Assembly (NCBI GenBank): GCA_033782935.1
Contig: JAWQEG010000522.1
Location: forward strand, 930,001-994,000
Reading direction: 5' to 3'
DNA length: 64,000 nucleotides
Source of the DNA: Petrolisthes cinctipes
Taxonomy: Eukaryota; Arthropoda; Malacostraca; Decapoda; Porcellanidae
The translations under genes and the position numbers were made by a program. Shown here piece after piece: positions 12,603 through 26,679 of this stretch. Below the pieces are notes generated by a model, which did no database searches, was not told the origin of the DNA, and saw nothing but the letters and a program-made list of their open reading frames with translations. Position 1 is the first letter of the stretch, and every line of letters starts with the position of its first letter.

Positions 12603-14116
12603 AGCATCTTTTGGGCCTATATTTTGAAAAAATTCTAGTACTGACTAGACATGTACAGATCGCTTCTGGGACTCAAAATTATCGAATTTTCGGGTGTTTT
12701 GAGTTTGAATTTGAGATATAAACGAGTGCAGAAGATGCATACAGATGTTGACTTTGGGCACCTAAGAGATCGATTTTCAGTATGTTTTGGGCCTGTATTT
12801 TGAAAATACTCTAACACGGAGTAGGCATGTACAGTTCGCTTCTGGGACCCCAAAATAACGAATTTTCGGGTGTTTTTGGCCTGAATTTGAGATATCGACT
12901 TTGGGCACCTAAAATATCGATTTTTAGCATGTTTTGGGCCTATATTTTGAAAATATTCTTGCACTAAGGAGGCATGTACAGTTTACTTCTGGAACCCCAA
13001 AATATCGAATTTTCGAATGTTTTGAGCCTGAATTTGAGATATAAACGGGAACAGATGATGAATGCACATATCGACTTTGGACACTTAAAATATCGATTTT
13101 TAGCATGTTTTGAGCCTATATTTTGAAAACATTCTAGCACTGAGTAGGCATGTACAGATCGCTTCAGGGACCCAAAAATATCGAATTTCCGGATGTTTTG
13201 AGGTTGAATTTAGGATATAAACGGGTACAGAAGATGCAAGCACATATCGACTTTTGGGCACCTAAAAGATCGATTTTCAGTATGTTTTGGGCCTGTATTT
13301 TGAAAATATTCTAACACGGAGTAGGCATGTACAGTTCGTTTCTGGGACCCCAAAATATCGAATTTTCGGGTGTTTTGGGCCTGAATTTGAGATATCGACT
13401 TTGGGCACCTAAAATATCGAATTTTAGCATGTTTTGGGCCTATATTTTAAAAATATTCTAGCACTAAGGAGGCATGTACAGTTTACTTCTGGAACCCCAA
13501 AATATCGAATTTTCGAATGTTTTGAGCCTGAATTTGAGATATAAACGGGTACAGAAGATGCATGCACATATCGACTTTTGGGCACCTAAAATATCGATTT
13601 TGAGCATGTTTTGGGTCTGTATCTTGAAAACATTCTAACTAGGAGTAGGGATGTACAGATCGCTTCTACGACCCAAAAATACCAAATTTTCGGGTGTTTT
13701 GAGCCTGAATTTGAGATATAAACGGGTACAGAAGATGAATCCACATATCGACTTTTGGGCACCTAAAAGTTCGATTTTTAGCATGTTTTGGGCCTATATT
13801 TTGAAAATATTCTAGCACTAAGTTGGCATGTACAGATCACTTCTGGGACCCCAAAATATCGAATTTTCGGGTGTTTTGAGCCTGAATTTGAGATATAAAC
13901 GGGTACAGATGATTCATGCACATATCGACTTTGGACACTTAAAATATAGATTTTTAGAATGTTTTAAGCCTATATTTTGAAAACATTCTAGCACTGAGTA
14001 GGCATGTATAGATCACTTCTGGGACCCAAAAATATCGAATTTTCGGGTGTTTTGAGCCTGAATTTGAGATATAAACGGGTACAGAAGATGCAAGCACATA
14101 TCGACTTTGGACACTT
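12603..14116 (+). repeat. Duplicated segment D2, copy 2
   Basis: Partner of 4347-5860 at constant offset 8256. Shared private variants include AGCATCTTTTG at the start, ACAGATGTTGACTTTGGG, and TTAGAATGTTTTAAGCC near the end. The last unit differs, ending the match at about 14.1 kb. Confidence 0.85.
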
Positions 14117-15947
14117 AAAATATCGATTTTTAGCATGTTATGAGCCTATATTTTTAAAACATTCTAGCACTGACTAGACATGTACAGATCGCTTCTGGGA
14201 CCCAAAATTATCGAATTTTCGGGTGTTTTGAGGATGAATTTGAGATATAAACGAGTGCAGAAGATGCGTACACATGTTGACATTGGGCACCTAAAATATA
14301 GATTTTCAGCATGTTTTGGTCCTGCATCTGAGTAGGCATGTACAGATTGCTTCTGGGACCCCAAAATATCGAATTTTTGGGTGTTTTGGGCCTGAATTTA
14401 ATATATCAACTTTGGGCACCTAAAATATCAATTTTTAGCATGTTTTGAGCCTATATTTTGAAAAAATTCTAGCACTGAGTAGGCATGTACAGATCGCTTC
14501 TGGGACCCAAAAATATCGAATTTTTGGGTGTTTTCAGGTTGTATTTGAGATATAAACGGGTACAGAAGATGCATGCACATATCGACTTTTGGGCACCTAA
14601 AAGATCGATTTTCAGTATGTTTTTGGCCTGTATTTTGAAAATACTCTAACACGGAGGAGGCATATACAGATCGCTTCTGGGACCCAAAAATATCGAATTT
14701 TCGGGTGTTTTGAGCCTGAATTTGAGATATAAACGGGTACAGAAGATGCATGCACATATCGACTTTTGGGCACCTAAAATATCGATTTTGAGCATGTTTC
14801 GGGTCTGTATCTTGAAAACATTCTAACTAGGAGTAGGGATGTACAGATCGCTTTAAGGACCCAAAAACACCGAATTTTCGGGTGTTTTGAGCCGGAATTT
14901 GAGATATAAACGGATACAAAAGATGCATGCACATATTGACTTTGGGCAACTAAAATATCGATTTTCAGCATGTTTTGGGCCTGTATTTTGAAAATACTCT
15001 AACTAGGAGTAGGCATGTACAGATCGCGTCTGGGACCCTAAATTACCGAATTTTCGGGTGTTTTGAGCCTGAATTTGAGATATAAACGGGTACATAAGAT
15101 TCATACACATGTTGACTTTGGGCACCTAAAATAACGATTTTCAGCATGTTTTAGGCCTGCCCCTGAATAGGCATGTACAGATCGCTTCTGGGACCCCAAA
15201 ATATCGAATTTTCGGGTGTTTGGAGCCTGAATTTGATATATAAACGGGTACAGAAGATGCATGCACATATCGACTTTTAGGCACCTAAAAGATCGATTTC
15301 CAGTATGTTTTGGGCCTGTATTTTGAAAATACTCTAACACGGAGTAGGCATGTACAGTTCCCTTCTGGGACCCCAAAATATCGAATTTTCGGGTGTTTTG
15401 GGCCTGAATTTGAGATATCGACTTTGGGCACCTAAAATATCGATTTGTAGCATGTTTTGGGCCTATATTTTGAAAATATTCTAGCACTAAGTAGGCATGT
15501 ACAGATCACTTTTGGGACCCCAAAATATCGAATTTTCGGGTGTTTTGAGCCTGAATTTGAGATATAAACGGGTACAGATGATGCATGCACATATCGACTT
15601 TGGACACTTAAAATATCGATTTTTAGCATGTTTTGAGCCTATATTTTGAAACAATTCTAGCATTGAGTAGGCATGTACAGATCGCTTCTGGGACCCAAAA
15701 ATTTCGAATTTTCGGGTGTTTTGGGCCTGAATTTGAGATATCGACTTTGGGCACCTAAAATATCGATTTTTAGCATGTTTTAGGCCTATATTTTGAAAAT
15801 ACTCTAACACGGAGTAGGCATGTACAGATCACTTCTGGGACCCCAAAATATCGAATTTTCGGGTGTTTTGAGCCTGAATTTGAGATATAAACGGGTACTG
15901 ATGATGCATGCACATATCGATTTTGGACACTTAAAATATCGATTTTT
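14117..15947 (+). repeat. Irregular satellite mosaic
   Basis: Same-orientation units. The part near 15.23-15.45 kb matches 5.80-6.02 kb (shared TTGATATATAAACGGG and TTTCCAGTATG variants). The end of this segment leads into the third D1 copy at 15948. One half-A variant near 15.16 kb reads GCCTGCCCCTGAATAGGC, a private form of the 18-bp loss. No gene is supported. Confidence 0.77.
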
Positions 15948-17281
15948 AGCATGTTTTGAGCCTATATTTTGAAAAAATTCTAGCACTGAGTAGGCATGTA
16001 CAGATCGCTTCTGGGACCCCAAAATATCGAATTTTTGGGTGTTTTGAGGTTGAATTTGGGATATAAACGGGTGCAGAAGATGCATACACATATTGACTTT
16101 GGTCACCTAAAATATCGATTTTCAGCTTGTTTTGGTCCTGTATTTTGAAAATACTCTAACACGGAGTAGGCAAAAACAGATCGCTTCTGGGACACCAAAA
16201 TATCGAATTTTCGGGTGTTTTGAGCCTGAATTTGAGATATAAACGGGTACAGAAGATGCATCCACATATCGACTTTTGGGCACCTAAAAGATCGATTTTT
16301 AGTATGTTTTGGGCCTGTATATTGAAAACACTCTAACACGGAGTATGCATGTACAGATCACTTCTGGGACCCCAAAATATCGAATTTTTAAGTGTTTTGG
16401 GCCTGAATTTGAGATATCGACTTTGGGCACCTAAAATATCGATTTTTAGCATTTCTTGGGCTTTTATTTTGAAAATATTCTAGCACTGAGTAGGCATGTA
16501 CAGATCGCTTCTGGAACCCCCAAAAACCGAATTTTCGGGTGTTTTGAGCCTGAATTTGAGATTTAAACGGGTACAGATGATGCATGCACATATTGACTTT
16601 GGGCACCTAAAATATCGATTTTCAGCATGTTTTGGGCCTGTTTTTTGAAAAAACTCTAACTAGGAATAGGCATGTACAGATCGCTTCTAGGGCCCAAAAA
16701 TATCGAATTTTCGGGTGTTTTGAACCTGAATTTGAGATATAAACGGGTGCAGAAGATGCATGCTCATATCGACTTTGTACACTTAAAATATCAATTTTTA
16801 GCATGTTTTGAGCCTATATTTTGTAAACATTCTATCACTGACTAGACATGTACAGATCGCTTCTGGGACACAAAATTATCGAATTTTCGGGTGTTTTGAG
16901 GTTGAATTTGAGATATAAACGAGTGCATAAGATGCATACACATGTTGACTTTGGGCACCTAAAATATCGATTTTCAACATGTTTTGGGCCTGCATCTAAG
17001 TAGGCATGTACAGATCGCTTCTGGGACCCCAAAATATCGAAATTTCGGGTGTTTGGAGCCTGAATTTGAGATATAAACGGGTACAGAAGATGCATGCACA
17101 TATCGACTTTTGGGCACCTAAAAGATCGATTTCCAGTATGTTTTGGGCCTGTATTTTGAAAATATTCTAGCACTAAGTAGGCATGTACAGATTACTTCTG
17201 GGACCCCAAAATATCGAATTTTCGGGTGTTTTGGGCCTGAATTTGAGATATCGACTTTGCGCACCTAAAATATCGATTTTT
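15948..17281 (+). repeat. Duplicated segment D1, copy 3
   Basis: Unit starts 15948, 16124, 16301, 16448, 16624, 16800, 16976 and 17135 match 1, 177, 354, 501, 678, 854, 1030 and 1189, with one or two single-base length changes. Private variants include GGCAAAAACAG near 16170. The match ends when the unit at 17135 is a 147-bp form instead of the 176-bp form seen in copy 1. Confidence 0.83.
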
Positions 17282-19624
17282 AGCATGTTTTATGCCTATA
17301 TTTTGAAAATATTCTAGCACTAAGTAGGCATGTACAGATCACTTCTGGGACCAAAAAAAATCGAATTTTCGGGTGTTTTGAGCCTGAATTCTAGATATAA
17401 ACGGGTGCAGATGATGCATGCACATATCGACTTTGGACACTTAAAATATCGATTTTTAGCATGTTTTGAGCCTATATTTTGAAAACATTCTAGCACTGAG
17501 TAGGCATGTACAGATCGCTTCTGGGACCCAAAAATATCGAATTTTCGGGTGTTTTGGGCCTGAATTTGAGATATCGACTTTGAGCACCTAAAATATCGAT
17601 TTGTAGCATGTTTTGGGCCTATATTTTGAAAATATTCTAGCACAAAGTAGGCATGTACAGATCAGTTCTGGGACCCCAAAATATCGAATTTTCGGGTGTT
17701 TTGAGCCTGAACTTGAGATATAAACGGGTACAGATGATGCATGCACATATCGACTTTGGACACTTAAAATATCGATTTTTAGCATGTTTTGACCCTATAT
17801 ATTAAAACAATTCTAGCACCGAGTAGGCATGTACAGATCGCTTCTGGGACCAAAAAATATCGAATTTTCGGGTGTTTTGAGGTTTAATTTCGGATATAAA
17901 CGGGTGCAGAAGATGCATACACATATTGACCTTGGTCACATATAATATCGATTTTCAGCTTGTTTTGGGCCTGTATTTTGAAAATACTCTAACACGGAGT
18001 AGGCAAGTACAGATCGCTTCTGGGACCCTAATATATCGAATTTTCGGGCGTTTTGAGCCTGAATTTGAGATATAAACGGGTACAGAAGATGCATCCACAT
18101 TTCGACTTTTGGGCACCTAACAGATCGATTTTCAGTATGTTTTGGGCCCGTATATTGAAAATACTCTAACACGGAGTAGGCATGTACAGATCGCTTCTGA
18201 GACCCCAAAATATCGAATTTTTGGGTGTTTTGGGCCTGAATTTGAGATATCTACTTTGGGCACCTAAAATATCGATTTTTAGCATGTTTTGGGCCTATAT
18301 TTTGAAAATATTCTAGCACTGAGTAGGCATGTACAGATTGCTTCTGGGACCCCAAAATATCGAATTTTCGGGTGTTTTGAGGTTGAATTTGAGATATAAA
18401 CGATTGCAGAAGATGCATACACATGTTGACTTTGGGCACCAAAAATATCGATTTTCAGCATGTTTTGGGCCTGCATCTGAGTAGGCGTGTACAGATTGCT
18501 TCTGGGACCCCAAAATATCGAATTTTCGGGTGTTTTGAGCCTGAATTTGAGATATAAACGGGTACAGAAGATGCATGCACATATTGACTTTGGGCACCTA
18601 AAATATCGATTTTCAGCATGTTTTGGGCCTATATTTTGAAAATCCTCTAATTAGGAGTAGGCATGTACAGATCGCTTCTGGGACCCAAAAATATCGAATT
18701 TTTGGGTGTTTTGAGCCTGAATTTGAGATATAAACGGGTACAGAAGATGCATGCACATATCGACTTTGGACACTTAAAATATCGATTTTTAGCATCTTTT
18801 AGGCCTATATTTTGAAAACATTCTAGCACTAACTAGACATGTACAGATCGCTTCTGGGACCCAAAATTATCGAATTTTCAGGTGTTTTGAGGTTGAATTT
18901 GAGATATAAACGATTGCAGAAGATGCATACACATGTTGACTTTGGGCACCAAAAATATCGATTTTCAGCATGTTTTGGGCCTGCATCTGAGTAGGCGTGT
19001 ACAGATCGCTTCTGGGACTCCAAAATATCGAATTTTCGGGTGTTTGGAGCCTGAATTTGAGATATAAACGGGTACAGAAGATGCATGCACATATCGACTT
19101 TTGGGCACCTAAAAAATCGATTTTCAGTATGTTTTGGGCCTGTATTTTTAAAATACTCTAACACGGAGTAGGCATGTACAGTTCGCTTCTGGGACCCCAA
19201 AATATCGAATTTTCTGGTGTTTTGGGCCTGAATTTGAGATATCGACTTTGGGCACCTAAAAGATCGATTTTAGCATTTTTTGGGCTTTTATTTTGAAAAT
19301 ATTCTAGCACTGAGTAGGCATGTACAGATCGCTTCTGGGACCCCCCAAAAACCGAAATTTCGGGTTTTTTGAGCCTGAATTTGAGATATAAACGGGTACA
19401 GATGATGCATGCACATATTGACTTTGTGCACCTTTAATATCGATTTTCAGCATGTTTTGAGCCTATATATTAAAACAATTCTAGCACTGAGTAGGCATGT
19501 ACAGATCGCTTCTGGGACCCAAAAATATCGAATTTTCGGGTGTTTTGAGGTTGAATTTCGGATATAAACGGGTGCAGAAGATGCATACACATATTGACTT
19601 TGGTTACCTAAAATATCGATTTTC
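17282..19624 (+). repeat. Duplicated segment D3, copy 1
   Basis: Matches 27337-29205 at offset 10055 for the first kilobase and 9750 after about 18.4 kb, so this copy holds roughly 305 bp more (close to two units). A third relative lies at 33042-34400. Diagnostic variants are GGACCCCCCAAAAACCG (long C run), CTAATTAGGAGTAGG and TATATTAAAACAATTC. Agreement ends at about 19455; the remaining bases are ordinary units. Confidence 0.8.
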
Positions 19625-20635
19625 AGCTTGTTTTGGGCCTGTATTTTGAAAATACTCTAACTAGGAGTAGGCATATACAGATCGCTTCTGGGACCCACAA
19701 ATATCGAATTTTCGGGTGTTTTGAGCCTGAATTTCAGATATAAACGAGTACAGAAGATGCATCCACATGTCAACTTTTGGGCACCTAAAAGATCGATTTT
19801 CAGTATGTTTTGGGCCTGTATATTGAAAATACTCTAACACGGAGTAGGCACGTACAGATCGCTTCTGTGACCCCAAAATATCGAATTTTTGGGTGTTTTG
19901 GGCCTGAATTTGAGATATCTACTTTGGGCACCTAAAAGATCGATTTTAGCATTTTTTGGGCTTTTATTTTGAAAATATTCTAGCACTGAGTAGGCATGTA
20001 CAGATCGCTTCTGGGACCCCCCAAAAACCGAAATTTCGGGTTTTTTGAGCCTGAATTTGAGATATAAACGGGTACAGATGATGCATGCACATATTGACTT
20101 TGTGCACCTTTAATATCGATTTTCAGCATGTTTTGAGCCTATATATTAAAACAATTCTAGCACTGAGTAGGCATGTACAGATCGCTTCTGGGACCCACAA
20201 ATATCGAATTTTCGGGTGTTTTGAGCTTGAATTTGAGATATAAACGGGTACAGAAGATGCATGCACATATCGACTTTGGACACTTAAAATATCGGTTTTT
20301 AGCATGTTTTGAGCCTATATTTTGAAAACATTCTAGCACTGACTAGACATGTACAGATCGCTTCTAGGACCCAAAATTATCGAATTTTCGGGTGTTTTGA
20401 GGTTGAATTTGAGCTATAAACGAGTGTAGAAGATGCATACACATGTTGACTTTGGGCACCTAAAATATCGATTTTCAGCATGTTTTGGCCCTGCATCTGA
20501 GTAGGCGTGTACAGATCGCTTCTGGGACCCCAAAATATCAAATTTTCGGGTGTTTGGAGCCTGAATTTGAGATATAAACGGGTACAGAAGATGCATGCAC
20601 ATATCGACTTTTGGTCACCTAAAATATCGATTTTC
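19625..20635 (+). repeat. 6-unit HOR, copy 1 (1011 bp)
   Basis: Unit lengths are 177, 146, 177, 176, 176 and 159. The first unit starts AGCTTGTTTTGGGCC and carries GGCATATACAG. The second is a 147-bp-class unit that is one base short and carries the C-run variant. The second and third units differ in type from those in the next copy, so this copy is the most diverged of the three. Confidence 0.87.
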
Positions 20636-21648
20636 AGCTTGTTTTGGGCCTGTATTTTGAAAATACTCTAACTTGGAGTAGGCATATACAGATCGCTTCT
20701 GGGACCCACAAATATCGAATTTTCGGGTGTTTTGAGCCTGAATTTCAGATATAAACGAGTACAGAAGATGCATCCACATGTCAACTTTTGGGCACCTAAG
20801 AGATCGATTTTCAGTATGTTTTGGGCCTGTATATTGAAAATACTCTAACACGGAGTAGGCACGTACAGATCGCTTCTGTGACCCCAAAATATCGAATTTT
20901 TGAGTGTTTTGGGCCTGAATTTGAGATATCTAATTTGGGCACCTAAAATATAGATGTTTTAGCATGTTTTGGGCCTATATCTTGAAAATATTCTAGCACT
21001 GAGTAGGCATGTACAGATCGCTTCTGGGACCCCAAAATATCGAATTTTCGGGTGTTTTGAGCCTGAATTTGAGATATAAACGGGTACAGAAGATGCATGC
21101 ACATATCGACTTTTGGTCACCTAAAATATCGATTTTCAGCTTGTTTTGGGCCTGTATTTTGAAAATACTCTAACTAGGAGTAGGCATATACAGATCGCTT
21201 CTGGGACCCACAAATATCGAATTTTCGGGTGTTTTGAGCTTGAATTTGAGATATAAACGGGTACAGAAGATGCATGCACATATCGACTTTGGACACTTAA
21301 AATATCGGTTTTTAGCATGTTTTGAGCCTATATTTTGAAAACATTCTAGCACTGACTAGACATGTACAGATCGCTTCTAGGACCCAAAATTATCGAATTT
21401 TCGGGTGTTTTGAGGTTGAATTTGAGCTATAAACGAGTGCAGAAGATGCATACACATGTTGACTTTGGGCACCTAAAACATCGATTTTCAGCATGTTTTG
21501 GCCCTGCATCTGAGTAGGCGTGTACAGATCGCTTCTGGGACCCCAAAATATCAAATTTTCGGGTGTTTGGAGCCTGAATTTGAGATATAAACGGGTACAG
21601 AAGATGCATGCACATATCGACTTTTGGTCACCTAAAATATCGATTTTC
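20636..21648 (+). repeat. 6-unit HOR, copy 2 (1013 bp)
   Basis: Unit lengths are 177, 148, 177, 176, 176 and 159. It repeats at offset 1013, and the 177-bp start of the next copy is nearly identical (for example CCTAAGAGATCG near 20798 against CCTAAAAGATCG near 21811). The 148-bp unit has an extra T in the run before AGCATG. Confidence 0.9.
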
Positions 21649-21973
21649 AGCTTGTTTTGGGCCTGTATTTTGAAAATACTCTAACTTGGAGTAGGCATAT
21701 ACAGATCGCTTCTGGGACCCACAAATATCGAATTTTCGGGTGTTTTGAGCCTGAATTTCAGATATAAACGAGTACAGAAGATGCATCCACATGTCAACTT
21801 TTGGGCACCTAAAAGATCGATTTTCAGTATGTTTTGGGCCTGTATATTGAAAATACTCTAACACGGAGTAGGCACGTACAGATCGCTTCTGTGACCCCAA
21901 AATATCGAATTTTTGGGTGTTTTGGGCGTGAATTTGAGATATCTAATTTGGGCACCTAAAATATAGATTTTTT
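21649..21973 (+). repeat. 6-unit HOR, copy 3 (first two units only)
   Basis: Units of 177 and 148 bp repeat the start of copy 2 at offset 1013. At 21974 the order switches to the 7-unit HOR. The two HORs share the CACAAATATCG, GGCATATACAG and TAAAATATCGG variants, so the 7-unit form probably derives from the same stock by gain or loss of units. Confidence 0.85.
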
Positions 21974-23160
21974 AGCATGTTTTGGGCCTATATCTTGAAA
22001 ATATTCTAGCACTGAATAGGCATGTACAGATCGCTTCTGGGACCCCAAAATATCGAATTTTCGGGTGTTTTGAGCCTGAATTTGAGATATAAACCGGTAC
22101 AGAAGATGCATGCACATATTGACTTTGGGCACCTAAAACATCGATTTTCAGCATGTTTTGGGCCTATATTTTGAAATTACTCTAACTAGGAGTAGGCATG
22201 TACAGATCGCTTCTGGGACCAAAAAATATCAAATTTTCGGGTGTTTTGAACCTGAATTTGAGATATAAACGGGTACAGAAGATGCATGCACATATCGACT
22301 TTGGACACTTAAAATATCGATTTTTAGCATGTTTTGAGCCTATATTTTCAAAACATTCTAGTACTAACTAGACATGTACAGATCACTTCTGGGAAACAAA
22401 ATTATCGAATTTTCGGGTGTTTTGAGGTTGAATTTGAGATATAAACGAGTGCATAAGATGCATACACATGTTGACTTTGGGCACCTAAAATATCGATTTT
22501 CAGCATGTTTTGGGCCTGTATTTTGAAAATTCTCTAACTAGGAGTAGGCATATACAGATCGCTTCTGGGACCCACAAATATCGAATTTTCGGGTGTTTTG
22601 AACCTGAATTTGAGATATAAACGGATACAGAAGATGCCTGCACATATCGACTTTGCACACTTAAAATATCGGTTTTTAGCATGTTTTGAGCCTATATTTT
22701 GAAAACATTCTAGCACTGACTAGACATGTACAGATCGCTTCTAGGACCCAAAATTATCGAATTTTCGGGTGTTTTGAGGTTGAATTTGAGCTATAAACGA
22801 GTGCAGAAGATGCATACACATGTTGACTTTGGGCACCTAAAATATCGATTTTCAGCATGTTTTGGGCCTGCATCTGAGTAGGCGTGTACAGATCGCTTCT
22901 GGGACCCCAAAATATCAAATTTTCGGGTTTTTGGAGCCTGAATTTGAGATATAAACGGGTACAGAAGATGCATGCACATATCGACTTTTGGGCACCTAAA
23001 AGATCGATTTTCAGTATGTTTTGGGCCTATATTTTGAAAATACTCTAACACGGTGTAGGCATGTACAGTTCCCTTCTGGGACCCCAAAATATCGAATTTT
23101 CGGGTGTTTTAGGACTGAATTTGAGATATCTAATTTGGGCACCTAAAATATAGATTTTTT
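21974..23160 (+). repeat. 7-unit HOR of 1187 bp, copy 1
   Basis: Unit lengths are 176, 176, 176, 176, 176, 159 and 148 (sum 1187). It repeats at offset 1187. I noticed only a handful of differences from copy 2, including ACTGAATAGG/ACTGAGTAGG, AAACCGGTAC/AAACGGGTAC and GGGTTTTTGG/GGGTGTTTGG, which indicates a recent tandem duplication. Confidence 0.92.
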
Positions 23161-24346
23161 AGCATGTTTTGGGCCTATATCTTGAAAATATTCTAGCACT
23201 GAGTAGGCATGTACAGATCGCTTCTGGGACCCCAAAATATCGAATTTTCGGGTGTTTTGAGCCTGAATTTGAGATATAAACGGGTACAGAAGATGCATGC
23301 ACATATTGACTTTGGGCACCTAAAACATCGATTTTCAGCATGTTTTGGGCCTATATTTTGAAATTACTCTAACTAGGAGTAGGCATGTACAGATCGCTTC
23401 TGGGACCCAAAAATATCAAATTTTCGGGTGTTTTGAACCTGAATTTGAGATATAAACGGGTACAGAAGATGCATGCACATATCGACTTTGGACACTTAAA
23501 ATATCGATTTTTAGCATGTTTTGAGCCTATATTTTCAAAACATTCTAGTACTAACTAGACATGTACAGATCACTTCTGGGAAACAAAATTATCGAATTTT
23601 CGGGTGTTTTGAGGTTGAATTTGAGATATAAACGAGTGCATAAGATGCATACACATGTTGACTTTGGGCACCTAAAATATCGATTTTCAGCATGTTTTGG
23701 GCCTGTATTTTGAAAATTCTCTAACTAGGAGTAGGCATATACAGATCGCTTCTGGGACCCACAAATATCGAATTTTCGGGTGTTTTGAACCTGAATTTGA
23801 GATATAAACGGATACAGAAGATGCCTGCACATATCGACTTTGCACACTTAAAATATCGGTTTTTAGCATGTTTTGAGCCTATATTTTGAAAACATTCTAG
23901 CACTGACTAGACATGTACAGATCGCTTCTAGGACCCAAAATTATCGAATTTTCGGGTGTTTTGAGGTTGAATTTGAGCTATAAACGAGTGCAGAAGATGC
24001 ATACACATGTTGACTTTGGGCACCTAAAATATCGATTTTCAGCATGTTTTGGGCCTGCATCTGAGTAGGCGTGTACAGATCGCTTCTGGGACCCCAAAAT
24101 ATCAAATTTTCGGGTGTTTGGAGCCTGAATTTGAGATATAAACGGGTACAGAAGATGCATGCACATATCGACTTTTGGGCACCTAAAAGATCGATTTTCA
24201 GTATGTTTTGGGCCTATATTTTGAAAATACTCTAACACGGTGTAGGCATGTACAGTTCCCTTCTGGGACCCCAAAATATCGAATTTTCGGGTGTTTTAGG
24301 ACTGAATTTGAGATATCGACTTGAGGCACCTAAAATATCGATTTTT
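23161..24346 (+). repeat. 7-unit HOR of 1187 bp, copy 2 (1186 bp)
   Basis: Second copy, one base shorter at its end because the last T run is one shorter. Its final unit switches to GATATCGACTTGAGGCACC, which leads into the next segment. Private variants shared with copy 1 include GATGCCTGCAC, TTTGCACACTTAAAATATCGG and CTGGGAAACAAAATTATCG. Confidence 0.92.
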
Positions 24347-26679
24347 AGCATGTTTTGATCCTATATTTTGAAAATATTCTAGCACTAAGTAGGCATGTAC
24401 AGATCACTTCTGGGACCCCAAAATATCGAATTTTCGGGTGTTTTGATCCTGAATTTGAGATATAAACGGGACAAGATGATGCATGCACATATCGACTTTG
24501 GACACTTAAAATATCGATTTTTAGCATGTTTTGAGCCTGTATTTCGACACAATTCTAGCACTGAGTAGGCATGTACAGATCGCTTCAGGGACCCAAAAAT
24601 ATCGAATTTTCGGGTGTTTTGGGCCTGCATTTGAGATATCGACTTTGGGCACCTAAAATATCGATTTTTAGCATGTTTTGGGTCTATCTTTTGAAAATAT
24701 TCTAGCACTAAGTAGGCATGTACAGATCACTTCTGGGACCCCAAAATATCGAATTTTCGGGTATTTTGAGCCTGAATTTGAGATATAAACGGGTACAGAT
24801 GATGCATGCACATATCGATTTTGGACACTTAAAATATCGATTTTTAGCATGTTTTGAGCATATATTTTGAAAACATTCTAGCACTGAGTAGGCATGTACA
24901 GATCGCTTCAGGGACCCAAAAATATCGAGTTTTCTGGTGTTTTTAAGTTGAATTTGGGATATAAACGGGTAAAGAAGATGCATACACATATTGACTTTGG
25001 TCACCTAAAATATCGATTTTCAGCTTGTTTTGGGCCTGTATTTTGAAAATACTCTAACAGGGAGTAGGCAAGTACAGATCGCTTCTGGGACCCCAAAATA
25101 TCGAATTTTAGGGTGTTTTGAGCCTGAATTTGAGATATAAACGGGTACAGAAGATGCATCCACATATCGACTTTTGGGCACTTAAAAGATCGATTTTCAG
25201 TATGTTTTGGGCCTGTATATTGAAAACACTCTAACACGGAGTAGGCATGTACAGATCACTTCTGGGACCCCAAAATATCGAATTTTTGGGTGTTTTGGGC
25301 CTGAATTTGAGATATCGACTTTGGGCACCTAAAATATCGATTTTTAGCATTTTTTGGGCTTTTATTTTGAAAATGTTCTAGCACTGAGTAGGCATGTACA
25401 GATCGCTTCTGGGACCCCCCAAAAACCGAATTTTCGGGTGTTTTGAGCCTGAATTTGAGATATAAACGGGTACAGATGATGCATGCACATATTGACTTTG
25501 TGCACCTAAAATATCGATTTTCAGCATGTTTTGGGCCAGTATTTTGAAAATACTCTAACTAGGAAAAGGCATGTACAGATCGCTTCAAGGACCCAAAAAT
25601 ATCGAATTTTCGGGTGTTTTGAACCTGAATTTGAGATATAAACGGGTACAGAAGATGCATGCACATATCGACTTTGTGCACTTAAAATATCAATTTTTAG
25701 CATGTTTTGAGCCTATATTTTGAAAACATTCTAGCACTGACTAGACATGTACAGATCGCTTCTAGGACCCAAAATTATCGAATTTTCGGGTGTTTTAAGG
25801 TTGAATTTGAGCTATAAAAGAGTGCAGAAGATGCATACACATATTGACTTTGGGCACCTAAAATATCGATTTTCAGCATGTTTTGGGCCTGCATCTGAGT
25901 AGGCGTGTACAGATCGCTTCTGGGACCCCAAAATATCATATTTTCGGGTGTTTGGAGCCTGAATTTGAGATATAAACGGGTACAGAAGATGCATGCACAT
26001 ATCGACTTTTGGGCACCTAAAAGATCGATTTTCAGTATGTTTTGGGCCTATATTTTGAAAATACTCTAACACGGTGTAGGCATGTACAGTTCCCTTCTGG
26101 GACCCCAAAATATCGAATTTTCGGGTGTTTTGGGACTGAATTTGAGATATCGACTTGAGGCACCTAAAATATCGATTTTTAGCATGTTTTGATCCTATAT
26201 TTTGAAAATATTCTAGCACTAAGTAGGCATGTACAGATCACTTCTGGGACCCAAAATATCGAATTTTCGGGTGTTTTGATCCTGAATTTGAGATATAAAC
26301 GGGACAAGATGATGCATGCACATATCGACTTTGGACACTTAAAATATCGATTTTTAGCATGTTTTGAGCCTGTATTTTGACACAATTCTAGCACTGAGTA
26401 GGCATGTACAGATCGCTTCAGGGACCCAAAAATATCGATTTTTCGGGTGTTTTGGGCCTGCATTTGAGATATCGACTTTGGGCACCTAAAATATCGATTT
26501 TTAGCATGTTTTGGGTCTATCTTTTGAAAATATTCTAGCACTAAGTAGGCATGTACAGATCACTTCTGGGACCCCAAAATATCGAATTTTCGGTTATTTT
26601 GAGCCTGAATTTGAGATATAAACGGGTACAGATGATGCATGCACATATCGACTTTTGGGCACTTAAAAGATCGATTTTT
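24347..26679 (+). repeat. Duplicated segment D4, copy 1 and an internal partial repeat
   Basis: About 24230-25740 matches 30916-32425 at offset 6685/6686. Inside it, 24230-24850 recurs at about 26063-26680 (offset 1833/1834), recognisable by CACGGTGTAGG, GACTTGAGGCACC, TTTTGATCCTATATTTTG and AACGGGACAAGATGATGC. This copy is therefore longer than its 31-kb partner by roughly six units. Confidence 0.82.
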
